Shown: positions 1-10,052, counted from the first letter of the stretch. The stretch: DNA of 21,135 nt from Gymnopilus junonius (GCA_015501075.1 JADNYJ010000540.1:1-21135), one strand, 5' to 3'. Numbers and translations are program-made. The notes: generated by a model from the letters alone, not told the origin.

Positions 1-1886
1 AGCGACGAGAACGGCGGACGATATTCAGAGATGACATGAGTAAAGGGCGACGACAAGGGGAAGAAATCAGTTATGGGAAGGTCCTCGGTCTTGTTGTACC
101 TCCACTCTGCATCTCGAAGAAAATTTCTTGTCGTGATACCAGGATAATAAGGCGGAGAATTGAGATGGAGGAACAGAGAGGCACCCGTTTGAGCTGCAAG
201 GTTCGCTATATGGACATGTGGGGGAGCTGCAGATGGTGACAGTCAATCAACCCAGTCAAAGTCGAATAAAAAAAGGCGGCACATACGGGAGGTAGTTATG
301 CGGTCAAGCTGATGGAACACAGACAGTGCTTCTCCGCCTGGGTAGTTCCGCATCGATGCCTTTAGTGAGAAAGCCGTGAAGAGAACATTGGCACCAATCA
401 GAGACCAGGTTGCGAGCTGGGCGAGCCGGCCTAGAAGGCTATTCTTTCTCCTTGTTACCCTGGGAAGAAACAATATATATCAATTATAATGAACACCTGA
501 CGGAGAAAAAAAGCGACATACATCCATCTAGCACCTCTAGCTCCAGCGATATTAAAGACTGGGACAGTATAGACTACAAATCTCCACTCTTTGTGGCCTA
601 GATTACTTATAATCAGTATAAATAAGACACTAGGCAGGAGCAGGGGCCCAATGCGCCGCTGGTCGGCAAGAAACCCGACCAAAGACAGAGGGAGGGCGGA
701 GAGCAGGAGCTTTGGTAGGTGAGACGTGAGGTACGTGTGCCGTGGTGAAGTCTACGAAAAACAGGGTCATCAAGGAACTAGAAGGTTCGGAGAAAGATGT
801 ACGTACACCCCATTCTGAGCTTTTGCCTTGGACGACGTTGAAATATATTCCCGAAAACTCGGGCCAAAGAGGGAACTGATCCCAGAAGTATGAGTCGACT
901 AATACGGTCAGACCTGCAAAGGTTTTCATTTTAAGCACATGAACGAAGAAGAGAGCGGAGGGGTTTTTGGCTTACTTAAAGATATTAAACCGGATATCAA
1001 GCCCACTTTAATCAACTTCGGAAAAGATATTTGGTGCGTGTAGAGGGGTTGGAGAGCGAGCGGTGCCAGGAGTAGTAAGGCCTCGGCGCGGAATATGACT
1101 GTCGTTGATGTGAGCAGGGCAACCGCCAGAGAAAGGTGTCTGATGGACGGTGCAGCTGCGTTAGGTGCGCAGTCGACCAAGAAATATGTCGCGATGTTCA
1201 CTGAATAAGATCACAGTCAGTGAAGTGGACATATATATAAGGGACTCTCTTATCCACCTGGTATAGTGGCGAACATGTTTGGAATGGTTCTACCCATCCA
1301 AAATGGAAAGTGAAATTGCGTGCAGGAGAGGAGGGCAAAGAAAAGCCCTGTGATTCCTCCGAACCGACGGCTAGTGCCTCTTCGTATCAATGTGAGGGTC
1401 AGCGCATTCAGAGTTGCAAGGACGAGGCGGACTAATCATTAGGGAAAGGTCAGCGGAAGGACGCGAAGGGAAAATGATGAGTGTACCTATGATTTGTAAT
1501 TGAAACTTCGACGTGAGTAAACCACTCCAAGCTCCAAGCGAGATGATAGGTCGAGAGAGCCACGCAAGTAAGACACTCCCGATGAACGTTCTGGGAACTA
1601 CTCCGGGAAACGCAAAGTGGTCGTACTTGATTCAGAATTCAATTTAGGATTGGAATTTGAAGATTGTATTTGAAGACAAGACCCTATAAATTAAGCTTAA
1701 ACTGTCCACCATCACCGCGAAAATATGCAGTGAACGCACCTTGTGGAGAGTTTTTTCACTAACGCCGTACATGAGCACATCGTGGGTAGCATGCAAGTTG
1801 AAGCTTTCTTCGACTTTTGTATAGGGCGCAAGAAGGACATGTGCCCATGCTGCAGCAATAATTGAGATGTCGAGAGTTATACTCAT
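1..1886 (-). CDS. ALG12: ALG12, dolichyl-P-Man:Man7GlcNAc2-PP-dolichol alpha-1,6-mannosyltransferase (3' end outside window)
   Basis: This is a GT22-family ER-membrane mannosyltransferase that adds the eighth mannose to the lipid-linked N-glycan precursor in the ER lumen. I see eight exons on the minus strand: 1886-1740, 1625-1487, 1431-1258, 1200-976, 913-807, 751-522, 459-287 and 226-1. All introns are GT-AG, 55-62 nt long except the first (114 nt), and every phase closes. The joined frame gives at least 473 aa. Family motifs appear in the expected order: [20 protein letters not shown] near residue 16, [14 protein letters not shown] after exon 1, a [18 protein letters not shown] block in exon 5, LGHKEWRF and an ARGARWM block in exon 6, and a YPGGEAL block in exon 7. 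Many hydrophobic segments fit a polytopic protein. The ATG at 1886 is followed at once by the conserved N-terminus. The last visible codons lie near the usual C-terminus, so probably only a little is missing beyond position 1. I am confident of the family; exact exon edges are inferred. Confidence 0.95.
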
Positions 1887-2641
1887 GGTGGATGGCTAGA
1901 AAGCGTTGGCCTCGTCGTCGTTGTCGCCGTTGACGCGTTGACGATGACCTCTGCTGCACTGCTCAGATAAATGTGAGGTAGCAAACGATGAACATGAGAA
2001 CTTCGATGCAAGTGTGACTCCACTGGTGTACTGTGTCACACTGACTTTTCGTCATACCATATCATTGTCAATGTCATATCAATTATCATATATCATATAT
2101 CAACGCCGATGGAATAAAACTTCGATACTACCCAGTTTCTATTTCATGAATTTCTCAGCGCCGTAAATCATCGGTCCTCGATTATAACTTGTAAGGTAAG
2201 TTGTCGCATTACATTAGACAGGACATAATCGCTTTTTACGTGAATCCGATACTTTGTCAGCCCGCAAATCACTCGAATTGACAAGCAGCGGTCATCTCGA
2301 CGGTCCGACCCAATTGCGACACAATCTCGACGCTTATTTTCCTCGTTTCCTGCTTAATTCTCTGGAATCTGACTCAACTTACTGTCAAAGCGCCTTATGT
2401 TTTGAAGTGTCATGTACGCGTCATATTACCCTCGGTAAATACCTACAGACTCCAACTTTACTAAGTAAAGAGGTCTTCCAGCTGCTTCCAGTCGACCTCC
2501 TGAAAGTTGAAACCTTTCTGACTCTTGTTCAGCTATATGGGGATAACCGCATCTATCTATTTAAGTCGGCGGTGCAAGTCCTCCAGCAGTTCAACAATCC
2601 ACCCATCCAAAGTCTCGTATCCTCACTTCAACACATCCACA
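1887..2641. other. Divergent intergenic region between ALG12 and the reductase gene
   Basis: This stretch separates two divergently transcribed genes and must hold both promoters. It contains an AT-rich patch at about 2080-2103 with imperfect repeats of ATCATAT. An open frame starting near 2254 runs into the reductase gene in another frame and resembles nothing I know, so I treat it as chance. Confidence 0.5.
2558..2565 (+). promoter_or_regulatory. TATA-like element of the EasG-like reductase gene
   Basis: The octamer TATTTAAG lies about 80 nt upstream of the ATG at 2642, a plausible TATA position for a fungal gene with a short leader. The assignment rests on sequence and spacing only. Confidence 0.4.
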
Positions 2642-3592
2642 ATGACGATCCTCATCACCGGCGGCACTGGCAAGACTGGCGCTCCTCTTGCGAAGATCGC
2701 CCTTGCAGCCAACTACCCAGTACTCCTTGCATCACGCACGGGAAATGCCCCTGAACCCTTCAAAGGAGTTAAATTTGACTGGTTCGACCCAAAGACGTTT
2801 GAAAATCCGTTCATCGCCGACCCCAACATCGATCGAATCTACCTCGTTTGCCCAACTGCCGCGGACCCTTTGCCCTGCATGAAGCCCTTCATCGATCTCG
2901 CCGTCTCGAAGGGCATCAAGCGTTTCGTCGTGCTATCAGCTTCCCAAATTGAAGCTGGAGGTCCACTTGGTGGAAAAATCCACCAGTATTTGATTGATAT
3001 CGGAGTCGAGTTTGCCTCTCTGAGGCCTACTTGGTTCATCCGTAAGTTTCAACTAGTTGGCATATCCTATTGTCTCTCGTGTCTCAACTCCGTTGTAGAA
3101 AATTTCGGCGGTTTATTCTACCAAGCCATCCAGGAACATGATCAAATTATTACCGCCACTGGAACTGGCCGCATTCCGTTCGTGTCGACGGAAGATATTG
3201 CCCAGGCCGCGTTCGATAGCTTGACTGCTGAAAAGAGTCCCAACACCGATTACCTTATCGTTGGTCCCGAACTGTTCAGTTACGATGAGGTACGAGAGTA
3301 TTATATTGAAATCAAAGTATACTTATGGACGTTTGTACCCATCCAGGCTATCAAAGCACTGTCCTCCGTCATTGGAAGGGAAATCACTCACAAGAAGATC
3401 TCACCTGCAGAAGCATCTGCAATTTTTATCAGCATCGGCATACCTGCAGATTACGCCGCAGGGCTATCTGCGATGGAAGGGAGGATCGCTAATGGCAGCG
3501 AAGTTGAGTACTTCAATGCTGAGCGCAAAATTGTTGGGAAGTACACTTTGAAGGAATATTTCGAAGCCAATAAGAACCTATGGATCAAATAG
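2642..3592 (+). CDS. EasG/NmrA-like NAD(P)-binding reductase
   Basis: The protein is an atypical short-chain dehydrogenase (NmrA-like / ergot-alkaloid EasG-type family) of 278 aa, expected to be a cytosolic NAD(P)H-dependent reductase. Exons are 2642-3041, 3099-3289 and 3347-3592. The N-terminus has a beta strand followed by the dinucleotide-binding motif GGTGKTG at residues 7-13. Further family-like blocks are the KGIKRFVVLSAS strand, RPTWFIQNF across the first splice, GRIPFVSTEDIAQAA, and REITHKKIS near the C-terminus. The ATG at 2642 was chosen because the Rossmann strand starts directly after it; the open frame extends further upstream without family resemblance. Both introns are 57 nt and stop-free, so the gene reads as one open frame if unspliced. 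Splicing is preferred because it restores the WFI-QNFGG join. EasG itself makes ergoline alkaloids, but no other ergot genes are present here, so the substrate is unknown. Confidence 0.85.
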   Translation: MTILITGGTGKTGAPLAKIALAANYPVLLASRTGNAPEPFKGVKFDWFDPKTFENPFIADPNIDRIYLVCPTAADPLPCMKPFIDLAVSKGIKRFVVLSASQIEAGGPLGGKIHQYLIDIGVEFASLRPTWFIRKFQLVGISYCLSCLNSVVENFGGLFYQAIQEHDQIITATGTGRIPFVSTEDIAQAAFDSLTAEKSPNTDYLIVGPELFSYDEVREYYIEIKVYLWTFVPIQAIKALSSVIGREITHKKISPAEASAIFISIGIPADYAAGLSAMEGRIANGSEVEYFNAERKIVGKYTLKEYFEANKNLWIK

Positions 3593-3835
3593 ACTGGGGT
3601 TGACAGTGGCCTAACGTATTTCGATAGTCATAATTGATGATATTGTAGCAAGTTCCTTTAGGCAGTCAACCAATTTATAGCCTTTCTCTCTCTCTTTCGC
3701 ATGCATTAGATTTATGGCAATATACTTGTCGCTTCTACAAAGGGTTACTCCTGAGTTCATGGATAGCTTTATTGGTAATTTGGTAAACACTAATTACGCC
3801 TAAGCAACGCATCATCTAGCGTCCTCCATTGACGA
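3593..3835. other. Convergent 3' intergenic region
   Basis: This is the 3' flank shared by the plus-strand reductase and the minus-strand membrane-protein gene. It holds a short CT-rich run at about 3682-3699 and no open frame of interest. Confidence 0.5.
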
Positions 3836-4717
3836 TCATGCTGCGCTAGCTTTTTCAAGTTCAGTTGAGGCAGGATCTGTAGCACCGGGAGAAATTGCGA
3901 GTGGATAAACAGGGGCAGGTCCGCCAAATATCCAATAATTTGAGATAAAGATCAGGACTAAAAGCGCTATCGCTGATAAGTTGAAAAAATGATCAGTAAA
4001 GAAGAGTGAATTAAGTATAAAAGTACTAAGGCGAAGGGTTACGACACCCACAACTCAAATCTATAACGATTAAGCACTTCAGAGCAAGAAGTTCTCTGCA
4101 GCCGGTCAACACTCCCGGTGCAGAGCGAACTTCCGGGAGGAGTTTCGACTCTGTAAGACAAATTCATTAGACAATTCGATGGTCGGTATTTTAATAAAAG
4201 TGAACTAACCAGGATGCCATGGAGTTCGGCCTGCGTACACAGCCCATGGTATCATCAACACTGGCGTAATATAACAGGCCCTTTTGACCTTGTCCGCACG
4301 CGGTCCGCCGAGAACAAGATAACTGAAATATATCACAGGCATTAACGAGTACCATCAAACTTCATAACGATAGACAGCGCACGATATCATGACAAACCAC
4401 AAGGCAGTGCCAATCATGCTGGAGATGACGACACCGATATATCCTGAACCCAGGCCGCTGTTTATGCCATCGCGGACTGAGCTCGGGACTTTAGTGATCC
4501 ATGATACAATGATTGCTTCGAGGATAAGCATAGGAAGAGGGAGCAAGTTGATTATTACTTGATGGCGGGAAAGTACCAGATGAAGGAGAGTGAATTGGGT
4601 GGGGCATAGTAAGTCGATGGGGAGCACATAAATGTATGGAGAATTATTAGTAGACGTACTCAATTGGAGACAGAATAGGAAGATAATAAAAATTTCTGCT
4701 GATGAACCTTCGAACAT
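3836..4717 (-). CDS. Unassigned multi-pass membrane protein
   Basis: I do not recognise this family. A four-exon model (4717-4383, 4322-4210, 4150-4078, 4025-3836) has consistent phases and introns of 60, 59 and 52 nt, and gives 236 aa. Hydrophobic segments lie near residues 8-18, 32-48, 54-72 and 90-110, with further ones in exon 2 (VLMIPWAVYAG) and exon 4 (ALLVLIFISNYW). A GGPRADKVKR segment in exon 2 is probably a loop. The C-terminus is a short polar tail. The gene ends convergently with the upstream reductase. The size and number of TM segments would suit a small integral-membrane enzyme, such as an integral-membrane terpene-cyclase-type protein, but I see no motif proving that. The exon 1 start and the possibility of another intron inside exon 1 (there is a GTACGT near its 5' part) are uncertain. 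Confidence 0.55.
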
Positions 4718-5090
4718 GGGTTAATGGAAAGTGGAATGATGGGAAGCTTGTAACTCTCCACTGGAGTTTCAAAGCTTCAAGAGCGATGCATGAGTTCATG
4801 TGTACTATCATTCAACTTAAACTCAGTTGGCATGACAGTGAGAATTGGACGTATAAGAGATGTTCTGACTGTGAAGAGGTTGTAAGCGTGTGGAAGTAAC
4901 ACGACGAGCTGAAAACTGGCACTTGTCATTGATGATTGATCATTGCCAGCTCTATACTATTTTTAGCCCAACAATTTCCGAACTTTTGTTCTCCGCTAAC
5001 GGATCATCAGAAACATGCCGACCGCCGCGTCATCTTGGCACTCTTAAGTCTTTTTTGTCGCTACGTTGTGGACTTTCGATACTCTTTTAA
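4718..5090. other. Intergenic region with no recognisable gene
   Basis: The region between the start of the minus-strand membrane-protein gene and the first recognisable part of the DUF4139 pseudogene. Short plus-strand frames are present but none matches the expected DUF4140 N-terminal half of a DUF4139 protein. That half therefore appears deleted or decayed beyond recognition. Confidence 0.45.
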
Positions 5091-6506
5091 TTGTCACACT
5101 TCTTTGCAGAAGAGGCAGAAGAATTCACGATCCGGATGAGTTATGGTGGGTCTTTCCTGAGTTGGCATTCCCCGTGTATTGACACCATTGCAGTCGTTGC
5201 TTCTGTTACATGGAGTGCCTCTTATGAAGTACGTCTCGACAGAATCCAAGGTCTCAACCCTTCAGCTGGTCCATAAAGCCGTTGTCTCACAATCCACGGG
5301 AGAAGTGTGTATTTTTCAAATGATGCTAAACTGTCTTCATTTTTCTCAAAGGTTCGAGCGTAGGACTGGAACGAAGTACCTTTAACATTGGAAACAAGTG
5401 CTCTTTCATTGAATTCGAGTCCACCTTCTGTTGGACTGCGGAATCTTTAATTCGATTACAAATCCATTGGCGCCGGACTAAGGTGCCAGGAGATCTACTG
5501 GTAATATTTTTAGCGCGTCCCGTTTCAAAGAAACGGCGTCCATGAATGAAGGAAATGGTTACGACAATGATCAGGGATTCGATCTTCTTGATGACGATTC
5601 AGTTGTTGATTAGGAAGTGCAGGCTACGCCCAAGGGAAATCGGGTCCTTTCTTTTGTAATCTCTAGTTTTGTCACTGTTTTGTCGGAGGCCCAAGACCAA
5701 GCGTTCCGAGTCACAGTTCAGACTATGAATTTCAAGCCGAGATGTTGTGGGTCGCTATTCCTCAACGCGATACAAATGCGTGGTTGATGGCGCGTATCCT
5801 TATTTCCATATACTGGACGGTAATTGGCTAATTATAATTATTATAGGCTAAGATGACGAACAACTTACAACACCCGCTCGTTCCAGGAAAAGCAAACATC
5901 TTTGTAGACGGTGTCTTTACATCCGCACTTTATTTTCCAGGGCTGAGCCCGAATGAAACCTTTGATTATCCTCTTGGGTTGGTATCAGCTCAACACTCCT
6001 AGGCTATTCCCTGGCTCTAATTTATACAGGATCGACCCATCTATTCAGATCATGTTCCACCCACGAAAGGAAAAAATATACGATCCCAAGTCTAATCTGT
6101 ATACAAAATCGACCACTGCAACCTACGCTCAACGCATTACGATATATAATTCCAAGCCAGTGCCAATCGACAAACTGACGGTCATAGGTCAGATCCCAGT
6201 ATTTGAAGATCCGCGAGTGTCTATCATTCTGAAGAGCTGACTTTGCCTGAGTCGGTGATTGTGCCATTTGGAGAGGCTCAAACAACACTTTCAGTAGTCG
6301 AGGACGGAGTGAGCGCCTGTTGGCATGATACCAGTATCGGAGGAAACGCTGCTTTATTTAAAGACTGTAACGGTGGACTGAAATGGGTGTGCTCTCTTGC
6401 CTCACGAAAGGAATTGGATCTTCTTTTGCAATGGAAGTTTATTTTCCACCTCAAACCGAACGGCAGGGTCTTAATGGTACCTAGACACTCATTCCTTGTG
6501 CATTAG
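5091..6506 (+). pseudogene. DUF4139 (mucoidy inhibitor A-like) pseudogene, 5'-truncated
   Basis: The translation follows the C-terminal DUF4139 domain piece by piece but needs several frame changes. Recognisable blocks in order are FAEEAEEFTIRMSY, VVASVTWSASYEVRLD, LVHKAVVSQSTGE, DWNEVPLTLET, VQATPKGN, EMLWVAIPQRDTNAWL, KANIFVDGVFTS, SPNETFDYPLG, a TYAQRITIYNSKPVPIDKL block with IGQIPVFEDPRV, and GGLKWVCSL with LDLLLQWKF near the end. Intron-like segments with good splice signals remain at 5146-5193, 5305-5363, 5794-5846 and 5978-6029. Disruptions include frameshifts near 5236-5242, 5728-5736 and 6231-6240 and a stop at about 5448. The DUF4140-like N-terminal half is absent. In agaricomycetes these proteins often occur in several copies, so this is probably a decayed duplicate. 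Family membership is fairly certain; pseudogene status rests on the breaks being real rather than sequencing errors. Confidence 0.75.
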
Positions 6507-6703
6507 AGAACTTCATGCAAATCGAAGTCCGCTATAATTTCTGTCATTAGTTGTTAATGTTTGTGGCTGATGGAATAATGTCTAGCTTGCTGTTCTATGG
6601 TCTTTTCGTGTTGAAATCACCCATAATTTTACTTTTATTTTCAACATAAACACGCCGTACGTATGTATGTATGCTATCCATCTCCACTTCAATTTAATTT
6701 GAT

Positions 6704-7367
6704 TTAACTGTGATGCCACGGAGGAGTGTGAGGGGAAGGAGGCGGATGAGCGGGGTGGTTCGCATAGAAGCCACTTGCTTGATCTGCAGCAACAGGACTT
6801 AAATAACATGCAAAGCAGAGTGTAAAGATACCAGGACGTACGGACTGCTGCCCTCAAATTCTGCGTGTCTGTGTTGTGCAGCCTATGCGGCAGGTTACTG
6901 TCAGGCGACACCATATGCAAGTTGCTGACATGGACGTGGGTCGGGCTGCCGACTGCGATTCCACTACCATGGCTGAAGGACCCGTGGCCGGCGGCGGCAG
7001 TGTGCTCGTGGTAATGATGTGCATCGTGAACGGCGGCTTGCATGTGCGTAGGGTGGTTATGGGACACTGCTGCCACAGGCACCCAGCCTTCGTGGTCTGG
7101 ATGGCTAAGAGCGATTACTGGGTGATTTCTGTGTCCACTAGGCCCAGAATGCCCTGGCTAATGAGGATAATAGGGGGGATGACATAATGGGTCCAATGCT
7201 AAATAAAAACGACATACCAGAGCTGGGTCAAAATGGGCAGGTTTAGCCACGAAAACGGAGCCGGGATGGACGTGGTGTGGGTGGACTTCGGGTATAGGCA
7301 AGGCATTGACCACTGCAGATACAAGTAGGACCACAGTCAGAGAGGCGATAGTACGGATGGAATACAT
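6704..7367 (-). CDS. Small secreted histidine/proline-rich protein
   Basis: The three-exon model (7367-7218, 7157-6842, 6783-6704) has introns of 60 and 58 nt with GTATGT and GTACGT donors and gives 181 aa. The first ~22 residues are a typical signal peptide: a short basic N-terminus, a TVVLLVSAVV core, and likely cleavage after VNA. The mature chain has no recognisable domain but carries about 31 histidines (about 17%), in clusters such as HPHHVHP, HDAHHYHEH, THVHV and the C-terminal WHHS, along with many Pro, Ser and Gly. No cysteines are apparent, unlike many small secreted effector-type proteins. The composition could bind metal ions (Zn, Cu, Ni) outside the cell; that is inference only. 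The ATG at 7367 was chosen over upstream in-frame codons because the signal peptide begins there. A TATA box lies about 160 nt upstream. Confidence 0.75.
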
Positions 7368-7524
7368 GTTTGATGTTATTATACTGAAAAGAAAAAATGT
7401 GAGCAATATACGCCGAAATTCAATTAGAAGGTTGACGACGAACGGATAGTATCTGGAGGCCAGCACCAGATATGTGGACAAGGTAGAGAAACCTGCTCTG
7501 AGGATTCCGACAGGGTCCTGCTAC

Positions 7525-7533
7525 CTTTTATAT
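7525..7533 (-). promoter_or_regulatory. TATA box of the His-rich secreted protein gene
   Basis: On the minus strand this reads ATATAAAAG, about 160 nt upstream of the ATG at 7367. The perfect TATA core suits a regulated, highly expressed secreted-protein gene. Confidence 0.55.
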
Positions 7534-8379
7534 GGGGCCGACGGGTTCTTGGCATAATTCCTGGCGCCACATCCTGTCCTAGTGAAACCTAGGCCCCTTC
7601 CATCAGAAGTTTACGTAGCGTTCACAGGTCAGCCGACAGGAATAGAACTGCTTGGCGTGGTCCAGTCTGCCGGTTTTGAGTTTCGCAGATCATCTTAACG
7701 CCTACTTGGAAAATCTCCAGATCAGCAAATTCATTTCAAGATCAGCGACTTTGCAGCGACCAAGGATTCTGGCACTGCCCAGTATTGAACTCTTCTGCTT
7801 CTTCGTCAAACATCACAGGGTGTTCGAAACGTCCTTGAAATGCTCCATTGCTCGTTTTCAATTGAACGCAGCGCCTGGGAGGGGGAAATGCTGTGTATAA
7901 CGTCAGTCTTATCACATTGAATTGAGTAAATCAATCGATCACTATCAGAAACTTCATGTCCGTATTACTTCCTCTTGTAATTGTATTGCTTGATCAGACG
8001 TGATTGACAACTGTCGATTGACTCCTGAACTTTTGTCATGCCTACACCGTTGCACCCCGAAAGATGTTGCTCAATTCCATGATATATTTAAACTCAAATT
8101 GGGCGCTAGAACTGAGAAGGTACGGTTCATACGAGAAAAGTTGCTCCCCACGTTATTTGGCAGCAAATTCGTTTTTGAAATCGACAATACGCAGAATAGT
8201 GCGAAGGTTATCCTATTGGATAACGGCATAGTTGAGGACAGAGATACAGTAGTATACACTTAGTTTACAGTACTTCGATACTTTACACAACCAACGGTAT
8301 CAGGGGAAAAAAAGGTAAAGAGAAATACAATACAATACAATACAAGTCCGCAGTACGCCGATTCATTGAGCTGCACAAT
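7534..8379. other. Region with no recognisable gene (two unexplained plus-strand ORFs)
   Basis: Two plus-strand open frames occur here, 7652-7900 (82 codons) and 8000-8263 (87 codons). The second encodes a lysine-, leucine- and phenylalanine-bearing segment (KDVAQFHDIFKLKLG, then KLLPTLFGSKFVFEI) that looks more protein-like than random, but I cannot assign it. Its first ATG has no convincing promoter and the two frames cannot be joined with confidence. They may be remnants of a decayed gene. Confidence 0.3.
8325..8344 (+). repeat. Microsatellite (ATACA)4
   Basis: Four perfect tandem copies of the pentamer ATACA just downstream of the LRR-like ORF's stop codon (that ORF is on the minus strand). 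The tract lies in the presumed 3' flank and has no evident function. Confidence 0.9.
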
Positions 8380-9471
8380 TCAAAGAGATCTATTGTCCAA
8401 TAGCACATGTTTCCGTCTCCAATTTGACGGTTCGAGGCATAAAAACCGTTTTAAAAAGTAAATGTTACAGTATTCCATTGGCGCACGGAGCTCGAATTCC
8501 GTCAACATATTCCAAGGAATTGACAATCGAGCGATGTCGACCTCAGGACGAAAATTTATCGCTGACGGGGCTAAATCTATGGATAATGTTTCCAAATTGA
8601 TGAAATTCAGGTTGCTGAAGAATGGCGCGAGTGGGACGACCGATGTGAGTTTCAGGTGGCGAAGATGAAAATGATGGACAAGGTCAAGATTGCTTGAGGT
8701 GTCATCAGGACAAGCACAAGCCAGATCCTCAGCATTTTCCGAAGACGATTCATTTAGAGCAGACCCGACGGTCTGAACCTCCAATATCGTCAGAACAGGA
8801 CACTGAGCGAGAATATTCGCCAACAAGCGAGGATCCACAGTACAGTCCAACAGCCTAAGCTCCTTCAAAGAAGAAAAATTGTAGCCTCTTTCTCCCTCCG
8901 GAAAATCGAAAATCATATCAGAGATGGTGCGATATGGCGGCCGAATGAAGAGAAAGTCGGCAAAGGGTCCTCGCAAAGTGAGCTTTTGGATAAGTGGTGC
9001 TACGTCTTCTAGGTTGACGCTGGTGCGCTGGACGACACATTGCATGTCTTGTTCGATACCTGGGTATTTGGGGACTGTGATATCAAGTTCGAGAGCGGGG
9101 GTCGATTTTCTGGAGTTGGAGTTGATGTTGCTGTAAAGCTTTGGCTGAGAAAGGATGTCCAGAATCGATCCAAGGGTATTTAAGGAGACAGCAGAGTGAA
9201 TATTCAGGCACATGTCAACACGATAAGTTTTGATGTTTCGCATGAGAGACTGCCGTAATCGATCTGTCCAGTTGGGATTATGTTGTTGTGCGCCAATCTC
9301 TACGTAACATGTTGAAGTTGAGTCGTTGACTGAGAGCATAACATTTGAGTTGGGGTCCGTGTTAACGCGGGAGAAGTACTTGGACGCAAATATGAAGAAA
9401 ACCAGGGAGAAGGTAAGGAGGTCTGGGAGGACGTGCAACCCTAAGTGCAAGAAGTAATATTGTTCTTTCAT
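8380..9471 (-). CDS. LRR-like / F-box-family-like hypothetical protein (no F-box seen)
   Basis: A single uninterrupted frame of 363 codons, one of the longest in the window. From about residue 165 onward it has irregular leucine-rich repeats (LIQKLTLRGPF, SLKELRLLDCTV, CPVLTILEVQ, HLRHLKLTSV, NLETLSIDL, MLTEFELRAP), the style of the C-terminal half of agaricomycete F-box proteins. The expected N-terminal F-box is absent. Instead residues 8-35 are strongly hydrophobic (LHVLPDLLTFSLVFFIFASK), which could be a membrane anchor or a diverged, frame-altered F-box. I searched the 580 nt upstream for an F-box exon and found none. F-box/LRR proteins select substrates for SCF ubiquitin ligases; without an F-box that role is doubtful. 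It could be a truncated paralogue. An F-box/LRR pseudogene lies about 2 kb away on the opposite strand. Confidence 0.6.
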   Translation of the reverse strand: MKEQYYFLHLGLHVLPDLLTFSLVFFIFASKYFSRVNTDPNSNVMLSVNDSTSTCYVEIGAQQHNPNWTDRLRQSLMRNIKTYRVDMCLNIHSAVSLNTLGSILDILSQPKLYSNINSNSRKSTPALELDITVPKYPGIEQDMQCVVQRTSVNLEDVAPLIQKLTLRGPFADFLFIRPPYRTISDMIFDFPEGERGYNFSSLKELRLLDCTVDPRLLANILAQCPVLTILEVQTVGSALNESSSENAEDLACACPDDTSSNLDLVHHFHLRHLKLTSVVPLAPFFSNLNFINLETLSIDLAPSAINFRPEVDIARLSIPWNMLTEFELRAPMEYCNIYFLKRFLCLEPSNWRRKHVLLDNRSL

Positions 9472-10052
9472 CTTCGGAGGTCAACTATGGTCGAAAATGA
9501 GAAGGGAGTCAAGGAAGCGCTGATGAGGAATCCGACAAGAAGGTAAGAAGGCGAGCGCTCAGCGAACCAGACAATTCTTGATGAGTGGCGAGTGTGAGAT
9601 ATAAAGAAGGCGCAGCTGAGTAAATGTTGTTATTGAAGTACGCCACCGAGTGTCGTCAGGACTGGGAGAAAGAAAGAGCGGATCCGGAAGAAAATCAAAT
9701 TAGCGGACCATGAGCATGCAGATGACAATTGAAAGGGATCGGAGGAACACACCTCTTTTGGCTTGTTCTTGTCTCGAACGTGCAATTGCTATGCAACCAG
9801 ACCTCAATGCACTGCGGGAAGGCAGAACGAAAGGAATGTTATTGTTTGCTGTGTGAGCTGTGTTAGATTAGACGTGTTTGTTCCAAAGACGGATTAGGAA
9901 GCCACTGCATGTGTGTGCTCACGCCTCTGCTCTCCGTCTCAACTTAAAGACGAAAAGTCAAGGAAGTTTAAAGACCATCTGAGGAAGTAATGTCCGCGAA
10001 AACTTGAGACCAGAAAAGTTTCGAGTTGCAAGAAGCGTACAAAGAATCGATA
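9472..10052. other. Intergenic region
   Basis: This is the upstream region of the LRR-like ORF and the 3' flank of the Rossmann-fold gene. A TTTATATC element about 125 nt before the ATG at 9471 could serve as a TATA box. No exon or RNA gene is evident. Confidence 0.4.

Noticed and set aside
2254..2754. 166-codon plus-strand ORF overlapping the reductase start
   Set aside because: It overlaps the conserved Rossmann N-terminus in another frame and shows no motif.
2642..3592. Ergot-alkaloid biosynthetic cluster
   Set aside because: Only an EasG-like reductase is present; no DMAT synthase, EasE, EasC or other cluster genes were seen in the window.
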